Below, piece by piece: positions 45,744-54,904 of a DNA stretch of 64,000 nt (position 1 is the stretch's first letter; every line of letters begins with the position of its first letter). The notes under the pieces were generated by a model. It did no database searches, was not told where the DNA came from, and saw nothing but the letters and a program-made list of their open reading frames with translations. This DNA is from Bifidobacterium catenulatum PV20-2 (GTDB lineage Bacteria > Actinomycetota > Actinomycetes > Actinomycetales > Bifidobacteriaceae). The position numbers and the translations under genes are program-made. Location of the stretch: assembly GCF_000800455.1 (NCBI RefSeq), contig NZ_CP007456.1:2170001-2234000 (forward strand), in the 5' to 3' direction.

Positions 45744-46754
45744 ATGAAAAGCAGTATTCAAGATGTAGCGCAGCTTGCACACGTATCCATTTCGACGGTT
45801 TCGCGTTCGTTCACACGCCCTGACCTTGTGTCGAAAGCCACCCGAGACAAGGTGATGAAAGCAGCCGACGAACTGAACTTTTCCATCTCACGTTCCGCAG
45901 CTGCGCTGAAAACCGGCCGCGCGCTACGCATCGCGGTACTGGTTTCCGGCAGGATCAACCTGTGGTTCAGCTCGTCCATCATCGAAGGACTCAACGAGAT
46001 CTTCCATAATGCAGGTTACGACATCTCCCTCTACCAGATGTCAAGCATCGAGGAGCGCCGCGAGTTCTTCGACATGCTGCCGGTGCGCCGCAATGTCGAC
46101 GCAGTGATCGTCATTTCCTTCGACATCGACGCCAATGAGATCGATCAGCTCAAGTCCGTCAATGTGCCAATCATCGGCATCAACTCGAGTCTGCCGGAAG
46201 AGCGCGGTTTCAGCGCGGCCGTGCGCATCGACGACAAGCAGGGATCCGAGCTTGCCGCGCGCCATCTCATAACTCTCGGCCACCGCGATATCGCCTACAT
46301 TCGCACCGATCGCGAAGTGACGCTCCACTTCAGTGTGCAGGGGCGTTTCGAATCGTTCATGGCCTGCTGCAAAGAGAACGGCGTCACACCGCGCGTGCTC
46401 GTTACCGACGAAAGCAAGAACAACATCAGCAAAGTCGTGACGCAGCTGCTCAGCCTCGACCACATGCCGACCGCGATCGCCTGCCAGGAAGACGGCATCG
46501 CCGTGCCACTGATGTTCCAGCTGGAACGCAACGGATTCACCGTGCCGAACGACATTTCCGTCATCGGCTACGACGATAGCGTCTACGCGCGCGACCTCGG
46601 CCTGACCACCGTGCGCCAGAAGCCCGTCGAAATGGCACAGGAAGCGGCCCGCATGACACTCGATCTAATTGAGGAACGCCCGCTGGAGCAGCCGTTCAAA
46701 ACGTTCCCGGCACAGCTGATCGTACGTTCCACGACGGCGCGTCACCGTCAGTAG
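45744..46754 (+). CDS. LacI-family transcriptional regulator (MalR-like)
   Basis: A 336-aa regulator with the LacI helix-turn-helix (SSIQDVAQLAHVSISTVSRSF) and a sugar-binding effector domain. AAGGAAAA lies before the ATG at 45744; the frame is open 20 codons upstream without a site. It is divergent from the permease pair. It is similar in length and in several blocks (LNFSISRSAAALKTGR, LVSGRINLWF) to the LacI protein at 46934, which points to an ancient duplication. Sites of the TGNAAACGNTGTCA type nearby are its likely targets. Confidence 0.92.
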   Translation: MKSSIQDVAQLAHVSISTVSRSFTRPDLVSKATRDKVMKAADELNFSISRSAAALKTGRALRIAVLVSGRINLWFSSSIIEGLNEIFHNAGYDISLYQMSSIEERREFFDMLPVRRNVDAVIVISFDIDANEIDQLKSVNVPIIGINSSLPEERGFSAAVRIDDKQGSELAARHLITLGHRDIAYIRTDREVTLHFSVQGRFESFMACCKENGVTPRVLVTDESKNNISKVVTQLLSLDHMPTAIACQEDGIAVPLMFQLERNGFTVPNDISVIGYDDSVYARDLGLTTVRQKPVEMAQEAARMTLDLIEERPLEQPFKTFPAQLIVRSTTARHRQ

Positions 46755-46820
46755 ACGTTCCGGGCGCGCGCCGTTCGCATACCGTTCATTGGTTGCCGTC
46801 ATGTCGCTTTCACCACTTCG

Positions 46821-46834
46821 TGATAGCGCTTTCA
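46821..46834. promoter_or_regulatory. Operator TGATAGCGCTTTCA upstream of the second LacI gene
   Basis: The 14-mer is identical to one upstream of the alpha-glucosidase gene (51421-51434). It is a CRE-like palindrome around AGCGCT, 100 bp before the LacI start. Confidence 0.65.
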
Positions 46835-46933
46835 TTTCTGTTGCACGAATCCATCAATCTACAGCGCGTTTTCGTCGCAAATCCGGGCTTTTAGTATTAT
46901 GGAAGCGTTAACCATTTTCATCAAAGGAGACAC

Positions 46934-47992
46934 ATGGCCAAACCGACCATCGCCAACGTGGCCAAATTGGCAGGAGTGTCGCAAGCCACCGTTTCCCGAG
47001 CACTCCGTGGCGCGACCAACGTTACGGAAGCAACCCGCAGCAAAGTCCAGCAGGCGGCAGATCAGCTCAACTTCACGCTGTCCAAGAGCGCTTCCGCCCT
47101 GGCATCCGGAAAAACCATGCGCGTCATCCTCTTGGTTTCAGGCAAGCTCAACGAGTGGTTCAATTCCGGAGTGCTCCAAGGAGCCTATGAGGAGCTCGCG
47201 CCATTCGGTTATGACATCACGCCGGCCTTCATCACCGACCGCAGCGAACTGGACCGGTTCTTCTCCCAGCTGCCAAAGAGCCGCAACTCGGACGCCATCA
47301 TCATTTCCTCATTCCAGCTCATGCCCGCCATGAGAGACCAGCTTCAAGCCATCGACCTGCCAACGGTAGGCGTCAACGTTCCTTCGAAATCGGGCTATTT
47401 CGACGCCTCCATCAGCATCGACAACTACAGTGCGATGACCATGGCCGTACGACTGCTGCGCTCCTTGGGACATACCAATATCGCGTTCTGCAGCGACTAC
47501 ATTCCGGCCGACATGGTCTACAACACCAGCCAGCGCACCAAAGCTTTCGCAGCTGCCGCGCAAGCCAACGCCGCCGATGGAGTCACGTTCAGCATGCTCA
47601 CGGCCGACGCGCATGATGCGCCGCTAAGCAAATCCGACCTCGCCTCGCAACTGACCGCGAAACTGCTATCCCTTCCGGAACGCCCCACCGCCGTCTGCGT
47701 GGAAACCGACCAAGTCGCCATCGCACTAGTCAAAGAACTACGCAAGCAGCAGTTGAACGTGCCGGAAGACATTTCGGTGCTCGGATTCGACGACGCCGAA
47801 ATTGCGCAGGCGGCGGACCTTTCCACCATTCGCCAGGAGCCGATTGAGCTGGGGCGCATAGCCGGCAGAAAAGTCCTGCAACTCCTGCACAACGAACCTC
47901 TGGAACATCCGCATGAACTGCAGGATCCCTTGCTGGTACTGCGCAACACCACAAGTCGCATCGACACCGATATAGCGTCGACGGCGGAATAA
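46934..47992 (+). CDS. LacI-family transcriptional regulator (MalR-like)
   Basis: A 352-aa regulator with the helix-turn-helix TIANVAKLAGVSQATVSRAL and the effector domain. AAAGGAGA precedes the ATG. Compared with the upstream LacI paralogue it has matching segments at LNFTLSKSASALASGKTMRV and LVSGKLNEWF. An identical operator (TGATAGCGCTTTCA) stands before this gene and before the alpha-glucosidase at 51.3 kb, so it probably regulates itself and that enzyme. A strong bidirectional terminator separates it from the convergent binding-protein gene. Confidence 0.93.
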   Translation: MAKPTIANVAKLAGVSQATVSRALRGATNVTEATRSKVQQAADQLNFTLSKSASALASGKTMRVILLVSGKLNEWFNSGVLQGAYEELAPFGYDITPAFITDRSELDRFFSQLPKSRNSDAIIISSFQLMPAMRDQLQAIDLPTVGVNVPSKSGYFDASISIDNYSAMTMAVRLLRSLGHTNIAFCSDYIPADMVYNTSQRTKAFAAAAQANAADGVTFSMLTADAHDAPLSKSDLASQLTAKLLSLPERPTAVCVETDQVAIALVKELRKQQLNVPEDISVLGFDDAEIAQAADLSTIRQEPIELGRIAGRKVLQLLHNEPLEHPHELQDPLLVLRNTTSRIDTDIASTAE

Positions 47993-48016
47993 AAAGAAAC
48001 CGACAAAGCACACGAA

Positions 48017-48064
48017 AGCGGCCTGTGCGCATGAATCCAAATCATGCGCACAGGCCGCTCTTTT
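48017..48064. terminator. Bidirectional terminator between LacI and binding protein
   Basis: AGCGGCCTGTGCGCATGA and TCATGCGCACAGGCCGCT form a perfect 18-bp stem with a 7-nt loop and the tail CTTTT on the plus strand; the minus strand has a short T-run as well. Confidence 0.9.
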
Positions 48065-48104
48065 CATCGCAAGCCCTTGCAGGGCTTCAATCAGCGGTGC
48101 GATC

Positions 48105-49481
48105 TCACCCCTGCTGATCGAATTTCTGCGCTTGAGGAACGGATCCCAACGATTCCTCGTTGTTGTTCCATTCGGTAGCCCAGCCGTCGACGTAGGCGCT
48201 CTTCACCTTGCTCCAATCGCCAGTGCCCTGCGCGTATTCGATAAGCGCCGCAGCCACGTCGTCCTGCCACTGCTGATCCGGAACGGTGAAGCTGCGTACC
48301 TCGGTCTTGCCGTCGGCAGCGTAGGAGCGTGCAATCTTGGTCAGCGGATTATCCGGCTGGAACTCATCGCCATCGAATGTGGTGAACGGCACGGAGAAGC
48401 CCATATCCTGAGAGAGGATCTTCTTGGCCTCGTCATCGGTGACCATCCACTTGATGAAGTCGAGCGTGGCCTGCTTGTCTTTGTCGGAAGCGTTCTTGTT
48501 CACCGCCCAGCTGGCGTCATACACGCCTGCGGGACCGGTCTCCTCCTCGCCCTTGATGCCCATGTAATACGGCAGCATGCCAAGATCGTCATCCGCCACT
48601 TCGTTACCCTTGATCTGCGTGTAGGCCCAGACGCCGTTCGGGTAGAACGCCACCTGGCCAAGTGCGAATTCGGAAGTGACATCGTCGTACGTCTTCGAGC
48701 TGACCAGGCTCGGATCGGTCGGACTGGTTTCCAGCTCGAGATCGAACAGATCCTTGTAGTTATCCAAGTAGGTGCCCTTGATGGTCTTGGAGAACGTGGT
48801 GTTCATATCTTTGTACTCGTAGTACAGCGGGATACGCCCCATATGCGCGGCGAAACGGTACGTGTCGGAGGCGTCCAGACCTGGCGTCGCGAACGCGCCG
48901 TCGACGCCGAGATCGTCCTTGTGCTCGTTGATGGACTCGGCCACGGCCTTGAGCGTCTTGTAATCTTTGATGTCGTCGGCGCTCTTGATCACCGCGTAAT
49001 CCTTGCTGGCGTAATCGTTGATGATCTTCTTGTTGTAGATGATGCCGTACCATTCAGCCGCGTATGGCAGCGTGTACGAATCGTCGTCGATGGTGTAGGA
49101 GTAGGCCTTGCCGTCATCGGTGAGCAGTTTGTACACTTCGGTGTCCTGCAATGGCTCGCAATACTTCTGATATTTTGCGAACTGGTCGAAACCGGAGATG
49201 TTGAACATGGTCGGCGCGTTGGATTTGGCCAGTTCCGAGCTCATGGTCGCATCGTATGTGCCGGACGCACCGGTCTGCACGTCCACCTGCACACCGGTTT
49301 TTTCGGTATACATTTCGGCGAGCTGCTTGTATTGGTCCACGACTTCCGACTTGTTGTTCATGAAATACACATGGCCCTTGTCGGAATCAGCGCTGCTGCC
49401 GCCGCCGCAAGCCGCCAACGATACACCCATGGCCAACGCCGCGGCGACCGCGCACGTTTTGGTGATGATTCCCTGCTTCAT
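48105..49481 (-). CDS. Sugar ABC transporter solute-binding lipoprotein
   Basis: Family-1 binding protein of 458 aa. The signal peptide ends in the lipobox LAAC with Cys at residue 25, followed by a Gly/Ser linker. Aromatic residues around WYGIIYNKKIINDY and GVWAYTQIKG are typical of maltodextrin-type binding sites. AAGGAGATCAGCA precedes the ATG. It lies 72 bp downstream of the GH13 alpha-glucosidase on the same strand and is probably co-transcribed with it. It is about the same length and pattern as the binding protein at 51.7 kb, so the two are paralogues. Confidence 0.92.
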   Translation of the reverse strand: MKQGIITKTCAVAAALAMGVSLAACGGGSSADSDKGHVYFMNNKSEVVDQYKQLAEMYTEKTGVQVDVQTGASGTYDATMSSELAKSNAPTMFNISGFDQFAKYQKYCEPLQDTEVYKLLTDDGKAYSYTIDDDSYTLPYAAEWYGIIYNKKIINDYASKDYAVIKSADDIKDYKTLKAVAESINEHKDDLGVDGAFATPGLDASDTYRFAAHMGRIPLYYEYKDMNTTFSKTIKGTYLDNYKDLFDLELETSPTDPSLVSSKTYDDVTSEFALGQVAFYPNGVWAYTQIKGNEVADDDLGMLPYYMGIKGEEETGPAGVYDASWAVNKNASDKDKQATLDFIKWMVTDDEAKKILSQDMGFSVPFTTFDGDEFQPDNPLTKIARSYAADGKTEVRSFTVPDQQWQDDVAAALIEYAQGTGDWSKVKSAYVDGWATEWNNNEESLGSVPQAQKFDQQG

Positions 49482-49553
49482 TGCTGATCTCCTTCGTTGG
49501 ATTTGTTGCTATTCCTACGTGTGCTGGTATTGGTAGCGACTCTGGTCGCCGCG

Positions 49554-51314
49554 TTATAGCTGGAGCCAGGCGGTGGTGTCTTGCGGCAAACGCCCGTCCG
49601 CGGTGAGTTCACCCGACGCGAGGATGACTTCGCCTTGCGGCAGCTCAACCGGACGTTCGCCGAAATTGGTGATGCTTGCCCAGCCATTGGAACGACGGTA
49701 GGCGATAACGCCGCCGCGCTGCCCATCAGCGCCGTCCCGCACGTCAGATGGACGATCTTCGTCCAGCCACTGCAGTTCGGTGTCCTGCGGCATCAGGTTA
49801 TGCCTCAACGACAGCGCCTTGCGGTACAGGTTCAGCATGGAATTCGGGTCGGCATCCTCCACGTCAACGGCGAAATCCTTGTACCACTTCGGCTGTGGAA
49901 GGTGCGGATCATGTTCGGCACCCGCAGGAGAGAAGCCGAAAGAACCATCGTGGCCGAATTCGTCATCGGGATCATCGAGCTTCGGAGCGTCGGCGGCGAC
50001 CCACGGCAACGGCACTCGGCAGCCGTCACGGCCCTTTTCGGTTTGCTCGCGCACGCTGTTGAACGCGGTGGGATCCTCCAGCTTGTTCCAAGGAATATCC
50101 GCGACTTCCGGCAGTCCCAGTTCCTCACCCTGATAAATGTAGGTGGAGCCAGGCAAGGCAAGTTCCATAAGAATCGCGGCGCGGGCACGCTTGGTACCGA
50201 GTTCGCGGTTCTCAACGTAACTCGCCCCATCGCGGACCAGCCAATCCTTGGCCAGCTGATGATGCGACGCGGCAGGAACCTGTGGCAATCCATAACGGCT
50301 GACATGGCGGGGCACATCATGGTTGCTCATCACCCAAGTTGCCGAAGAGCCGGATCGTTCCGCGCTTTCCAAGCCTTCTTCGATGGCCAGATGCATGTCG
50401 TCGCGAATCCAATCCTTCTTGGCGAATTCGAAGTTGAATACCTGCCCGAGCTCTTCGGTCGACGCATACAGATGCTGACGATCCGGATTGACCCACGCTT
50501 CGGCCACGGCGAACGCCGGCGGATTGTACTCGTTGAACACCTTGCGCCACTCGCGGTAGATGTCGTGCACTTCGTCGCGGTCATACAACGGGTGCGACCC
50601 ATCCGAGGGAAGCACATGTTCGCAGACCTTGTAGCTTTCGAGATCGTCGCGGTCGAGATCCTTGGCGAGGCCGTGCGCCACGTCCACACGGAAGCCGTCC
50701 GCGCCATGGTCAAGCCAGAAACGCAGCGTCTTGATGAAGTCGGCGCGCACCTCGGGGTTCCTCCAGTTCCAGTCGGGCTGCTCCTTGGTGAACATGTGCA
50801 GGTACCACTGGCCGTCGGGCACGCGCGTCCACGCAGGGCCACCGAAGCTTGCAATCCAATCAGTCGGCGGCTGGTCGCCGTTCGGCCCCTTGCCGTCGCG
50901 GAAGATGTAGCGGTCGCGCTCTGGGGAGCCGGGGGCGGCGTCAAGGGCGGCCTTGAACCATTCGTGCAGGTTGGAGCTGTGGTTCGGCACGATGTCGACC
51001 ACGACCTTGATGTTTCGCTCGTGGGCAGCCCTGGCAAGCTCATCGAAGTCGTCCATGGTACCGAGCTTCGGGTCGACGTTGCGGTAGTCGTCCACGTCAT
51101 AGCCGCCGTCGGCGAGCTGGGACGGGTAGAACGGGCTCAGCCAGATGGCATCCACGCCGAGTTCGGCGAGGTAGTCGATCTTCTCGGTGACGCCTGCGAT
51201 GCTGCCCAAGCCCGAACCGCGGGAGTCCTTGAAGGAACGCGGGTACACCTGATACACCACGGCCTGCTTCCACCACAACGCCGGATCGGTAGTATCAATT
51301 TCTTGTTGCATCAT
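49554..51314 (-). CDS. GH13 alpha-glucosidase
   Basis: Cytosolic glycoside hydrolase of 586 aa. GH13 regions are DIVPNHSSNLHEWF, GFRVDVAHG with the nucleophile Asp, AVAEAWV with the acid/base Glu, and VMSNHDVPRH. The pattern VDVAHG fits actinobacterial alpha-1,4-glucosidases that split maltose and maltodextrins, unlike the 1,6-type enzyme at 10.6 kb. The start is one of two adjacent ATGs; the ribosome binding site is weak (GAAAGTG). The operator TGATAGCGCTTTCA lies 107 bp upstream. It sits between two binding-protein genes on the same strand. Confidence 0.93.
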   Translation of the reverse strand: MMQQEIDTTDPALWWKQAVVYQVYPRSFKDSRGSGLGSIAGVTEKIDYLAELGVDAIWLSPFYPSQLADGGYDVDDYRNVDPKLGTMDDFDELARAAHERNIKVVVDIVPNHSSNLHEWFKAALDAAPGSPERDRYIFRDGKGPNGDQPPTDWIASFGGPAWTRVPDGQWYLHMFTKEQPDWNWRNPEVRADFIKTLRFWLDHGADGFRVDVAHGLAKDLDRDDLESYKVCEHVLPSDGSHPLYDRDEVHDIYREWRKVFNEYNPPAFAVAEAWVNPDRQHLYASTEELGQVFNFEFAKKDWIRDDMHLAIEEGLESAERSGSSATWVMSNHDVPRHVSRYGLPQVPAASHHQLAKDWLVRDGASYVENRELGTKRARAAILMELALPGSTYIYQGEELGLPEVADIPWNKLEDPTAFNSVREQTEKGRDGCRVPLPWVAADAPKLDDPDDEFGHDGSFGFSPAGAEHDPHLPQPKWYKDFAVDVEDADPNSMLNLYRKALSLRHNLMPQDTELQWLDEDRPSDVRDGADGQRGGVIAYRRSNGWASITNFGERPVELPQGEVILASGELTADGRLPQDTTAWLQL

Positions 51315-51420
51315 ATGTTTTCACTTTCGTTCGCATCGTCGCAAATGACAGCGATTACATTTTCCCAAACTGCAGATAAGAACATTTTTAAATCAACATC
51401 TTCTCTGTTTGTTGTTAAAA

Positions 51421-51434
51421 TGATAGCGCTTTCA
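51421..51434. promoter_or_regulatory. Operator TGATAGCGCTTTCA upstream of the alpha-glucosidase
   Basis: Identical to the 14-mer at 46821-46834. The rest of the 387-bp gap between the binding protein at 51702 and this enzyme holds a terminator and no gene. Confidence 0.65.
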
Positions 51435-51503
51435 TTACTGCGGCGCAATCCCGTCACATACGGCGTGTCCCTTGATTCGCCGTCATCTTTTGTTTTTTTA
51501 AAT

Positions 51504-51556
51504 AAAAAAACGAGCTGCAATCAGGAAAGGAGAAGAGGACTTCCGATTGCAGCTCG
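51504..51556 (-). terminator. Terminator after the binding protein at 51.7 kb
   Basis: CGAGCTGCAATC and GATTGCAGCTCG form a perfect 12-bp stem; on the minus strand seven T residues follow. The loop of 22 nt can fold further. Confidence 0.88.
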
Positions 51557-51701
51557 TCGCTTATTCAGTTATTGAGTTATTCGATTGACATGCTGATTGC
51601 GATCGCAGCCGCACTATACGATGTTCGAACCGCATTCGCAATACATGTCGCTTGTTGGACTTGCCGGATTGGCTGAATTTCGTCAGCCCGCTGATGTGAG
51701 A

Positions 51702-53027
51702 TCAGTGAGCGGCGTCGTACTCGGTCTTCCAACCGTCCACGAATGCGGTCTTGACGGCATTCCAATCTCCGGTGCCCTGAGCGTACTCAAGAAGGGCGGA
51801 ACCAAGCTTGTTCTTCCACTCTTCGGACGGCATCATGGTGAAGTTCCAGGAGACTGCGGTCTTGCCGGAGTTCTGATCTTCAACAGCGGCCTGCACCAGC
51901 GGATTGTCGGACTTGACATCGCTGAAGGACTTGAACGGAGTGGTGAAGCCCATGGCGCTGGACAGGGCCTCGATGCCGGTCTTGCTGGTGACGACCCACT
52001 TCAGGAAGTCCTTAGTGGCCTTCTTATCGGCGTCGGAAGCCTTGGAGTTAATGCACCAGTAGTTCTCGGAGCCAGTGGCCAGACCCTGGTTCTCCTCGCC
52101 CTTGACGCCCATGTAGATCGGGAGCATGCCGACGGACTCGGCCTTCATGCCGTTCTTCTGCAGATCGGTCCATGCCCAGGTGCCGTTCTGATAGAACACG
52201 GCCTCGCCGAGGGAGAACTCGGAGGTGGCGTCATCACCGGTCTTGGAGCTCAGCTGGGTCGGTTCGGTGGTGGAATCCTTCAGGTACAGGTCGAAGATGT
52301 TCTTGTACTCCGGCAGGTAGGTGCCCTTGATGGTCTCCGGCTGCTCGGTGACGTTGTCCTTGGTGAACTCATAGTACAGCGGCAGGTTGGCCAGATGAGT
52401 CTTGAAGCGCCAATCGGAGCTGGAATCGAAACCGGCGGAAGTGAATGCGCCCTTAACGCCGAGCTGGTCCTTCTTGGCCTGGATGTCATCAGCCACGGCC
52501 TTCAGGGTATCGAAATTGTCGATATCCTTGACGTCCTTGACCTTGGCGCCATCGGTGGCGATGTACTTGGCCAGCAGATCCTTGTTGTAAATCAGACCAT
52601 AGGTTTCCATAGCGTACGGAACGCCAACGACCTTGCTCCCATCCTTGAGGGCGACGTCCTTGTTGATGAGCTGCTTGTACGGCTCGGTGTCCGTCATGTC
52701 ATCAGTGTAGGACTTCCAGTTCTGATAGCCGACCGGCCCGTTGACCTGGAACAGGGTCGGGGCTTCGGACTTGGCGATCTCGGACTTCAGGGTCTGCTCG
52801 TAGGTACCGGAAGCAGCGGTCTGGACCTTGACCTCGACACCGGTTTCCTTGGTGTAATCCTTGGCCAGCTTCTGCCATTCGTCGTTGGATTCCGGCTTGA
52901 AGTTCAGGTAATAGACCTTGCCCTTGCCATCGTCGGAGCTGGAGCTCGATCCGCAAGCGCCCAACGTGCCTACGGACATTGCCGCGATGGCGACCATTCC
53001 AACTGCTGCCTTGATAGTACGATTCAT
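51702..53027 (-). CDS. Sugar ABC transporter solute-binding lipoprotein
   Basis: Family-1 binding protein of 441 aa. The signal peptide (MNRTIKAAVGMVAIAAMSVG) ends in the lipobox LGAC with Cys at residue 25, followed by a Ser/Asp linker. The second of two adjacent ATGs (53027) has the better spacing to AAAGG. It is a paralogue of the protein at 48.1 kb (shared SSKTGDDATSEFSLGEAVFY-like block and ALLEYAQGTGDWNAVKTAFV-like C-terminus). The only permease pair nearby is at 43.7-45.4 kb, so both proteins may feed the same channel. Confidence 0.92.
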   Translation of the reverse strand: MNRTIKAAVGMVAIAAMSVGTLGACGSSSSSDDGKGKVYYLNFKPESNDEWQKLAKDYTKETGVEVKVQTAASGTYEQTLKSEIAKSEAPTLFQVNGPVGYQNWKSYTDDMTDTEPYKQLINKDVALKDGSKVVGVPYAMETYGLIYNKDLLAKYIATDGAKVKDVKDIDNFDTLKAVADDIQAKKDQLGVKGAFTSAGFDSSSDWRFKTHLANLPLYYEFTKDNVTEQPETIKGTYLPEYKNIFDLYLKDSTTEPTQLSSKTGDDATSEFSLGEAVFYQNGTWAWTDLQKNGMKAESVGMLPIYMGVKGEENQGLATGSENYWCINSKASDADKKATKDFLKWVVTSKTGIEALSSAMGFTTPFKSFSDVKSDNPLVQAAVEDQNSGKTAVSWNFTMMPSEEWKNKLGSALLEYAQGTGDWNAVKTAFVDGWKTEYDAAH

Positions 53028-53498
53028 CATCGAACCTTTCTCTTCCATTCCTGTTTCCCAGCACCCGCTGGTCAACATCCTGTGAAATCGCTTCCTCACG
53101 ATTCCTGACATGCACTATTGTGCCGCATTTCTCCCATTTTTGCAAACGTAAGCAGAAAAAACCATTTTTAGGGTGATTTTGCAATCGCAAGTTTTTCTCA
53201 AAAACCTTTATTTTCAACGGTTTTCACCATATCGGCTTTATGAAACCGTTTGCGACACACCCTCCATATCGCACGGCAACAATCGCAGTAAATCGCAAAC
53301 CTGACGCCTGACGGCAACAAAAAACGTCGGCAGCTTGTAAACGATGTCAAACTACCGACGTTCGCAACAGTCAGCTTCAGGTACCGGAAGCCGGGGTTCT
53401 TCAGGCGACGTAGCCAAATTTCAGTCCAAAAACCGATCCAAATATTGGTGAAATGCGACCACCTTCCCGCTACCGACATTCAGCCCAGCGCAACGCGC
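53028..53498. other. Upstream region of the binding protein at 51.7 kb
   Basis: No gene in 471 bp. It is AT-rich near the start and contains GCAAACGTAAGC (53142-53153), GAAACCGTTTGCG (53240-53252) and TGTAAACGATGTCA (53336-53349), all LacI-operator-like, plus the terminator of the histidine phosphatase gene. Confidence 0.6.
53317..53362 (-). terminator. Terminator of the histidine phosphatase gene
   Basis: AACGTCGG and CCGACGTT form an 8-bp stem, extended by partial pairing, and a run of T follows on the minus strand. The loop contains TGTAAACGATGTCA, the LacI-type motif. Confidence 0.6.
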
Positions 53499-54203
53499 CT
53501 AGCAATTCCAATGCTCGATAACGTTGTCTCCCTTATATTGGCTCAGCACGCAATAATGCGCGGTGTCGAGGCGCAGCAAACGCGCGAAATGCGGATCGAC
53601 GTCCAGCCACTGCGAGGTGAGGATGCGCAACACATGCGCGTGCGCCACCAACAGCACGTCATGACCGGCATTGAGCAGCGGCATCACCGCGTCGATCGCA
53701 TCGCGGGTGCGCGCGGCAGCCTCCTCAACCGTCTCACCAGGGCCACTGTGCACCGGAACCTGCTCGCCACCCGGCAACGTCTCAACCCAGTCGCCCTCCA
53801 ACGATTCGGGAAGGGAACGCGGACCGTCGCGCCATACATCCCACTGGAAGCCGCCGGCCTCGCTCACCTCCTGGCGTGTACGCCCTTCGGCACGGCCGTA
53901 ATCCCATTCCGCAATCTCGTCAAGCACTTTGAAATCGCCATAACCGGCCAGTTGCGCGGTCTGCTGGGCACGACGCAGGGGGCTTGCGAACATGCAACCC
54001 GGATCAAACCCTTTAGGGAACGCCTCACGAAGACGCTCACCCGCCGCACGGGCCTGCTCGCAACCGGTATCGGTCAACGGAATATTGGTGCGGCCAGTAT
54101 GCTGGCCCGATTCGCTCCACACAGTCTGGCCATGGCGCAGCAATACCAGGCGGCCGGGCGCGATTGAAGAAGCATCCTTGCCTCCAACTTGAGTATCTGT
54201 CAT
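53499..54203 (-). CDS. Histidine phosphatase (phosphoglycerate-mutase family)
   Basis: A 234-aa protein with the catalytic RHG motif near the N-terminus (VLLRHGQTVWSESGQHTGRT), the conserved Glu in EWDYGRAEGRT and the second His in VLLVAHAHVLRIL. The family contains phosphoglycerate mutases and general phosphatases; this is the GpmB-like, cofactor-independent-of-2,3-BPG phosphatase type, with unknown substrate. TAGAGT ends 6 nt before the ATG, next to AGGAGT, so both leaderless and led translation are possible. Confidence 0.88.
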   Translation of the reverse strand: MTDTQVGGKDASSIAPGRLVLLRHGQTVWSESGQHTGRTNIPLTDTGCEQARAAGERLREAFPKGFDPGCMFASPLRRAQQTAQLAGYGDFKVLDEIAEWDYGRAEGRTRQEVSEAGGFQWDVWRDGPRSLPESLEGDWVETLPGGEQVPVHSGPGETVEEAAARTRDAIDAVMPLLNAGHDVLLVAHAHVLRILTSQWLDVDPHFARLLRLDTAHYCVLSQYKGDNVIEHWNC

Positions 54204-54332
54204 ACTCCTACTCTAGCCGACGAAAAGCGTTTCACCAGCAATCTTCCACCACGTGTCTTAAGCGCTTCGCAACGCACGCATGCGCTGGCGAAATCCAACC
54301 GAAATCCGACGGCACGGTCTACACTGGAAACC

Positions 54333-54713
54333 ATGAGTGAAATGCCTGACTTGGAATCTAGCGCAGACCGCATCGTGGCGTCGCTGCACAACGTCGACGA
54401 GAAGGTGAACGCCCTGCGCGAACAGCGAATCAACGATCCCGACGATCTTTGCGACAAGATATTCAAGGCAGTCGTCCCCACGCTGGCCGGACTCGTGTTC
54501 GGCAAACTGTTCGAACTGGCATGGCGCAAGTCGGTCGGCCGCAAAGCCGTATTACCGGACGGCACCACCGACAAACGCAAGGAACTGGCACTGAATCTCG
54601 TATTCGGCGTAGCTTCCGCAGGTTTCGGCGCGCTAGTGTCGCAACTATCCGACCGTGGATCACAGGCGCTGGTCGACCGCCGACACTCACGACAAGCACG
54701 CGAAAGCCACTAA
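54333..54713 (+). CDS. DUF4235 family membrane protein
   Basis: A 126-aa protein of unknown function. A helix-rich N-terminus is followed by AVVPTLAGLVFGKLFELAWRK, the DUF4235-like first hydrophobic segment, and a second, LNLVFGVASAGFGALVSQL. The C-terminus is Arg/His-rich. The ATG at 54333 has TACACT 7 nt upstream, which suggests a leaderless mRNA. The frame is open from 54189 and overlaps the divergent phosphatase start, but that extension has no support. Confidence 0.75.
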   Translation: MSEMPDLESSADRIVASLHNVDEKVNALREQRINDPDDLCDKIFKAVVPTLAGLVFGKLFELAWRKSVGRKAVLPDGTTDKRKELALNLVFGVASAGFGALVSQLSDRGSQALVDRRHSRQARESH

Positions 54714-54904
54714 AACTGCAAAATTCGCTGGATTTGTAAATAAACGCAAGTTTCGCCGAATTCCCAAACAATCCACTTCCGCATTTCGCAGTTTGCGATT
54801 CAAATCTGTAATTGAAGCCACGATTGGAACTGCACGAAACTGTGATTGGCAAGAAGTGCGCTTGTGGGCGAAATTGCTTGCGCAATTACGCAGGTAGGAT
54901 AAAA

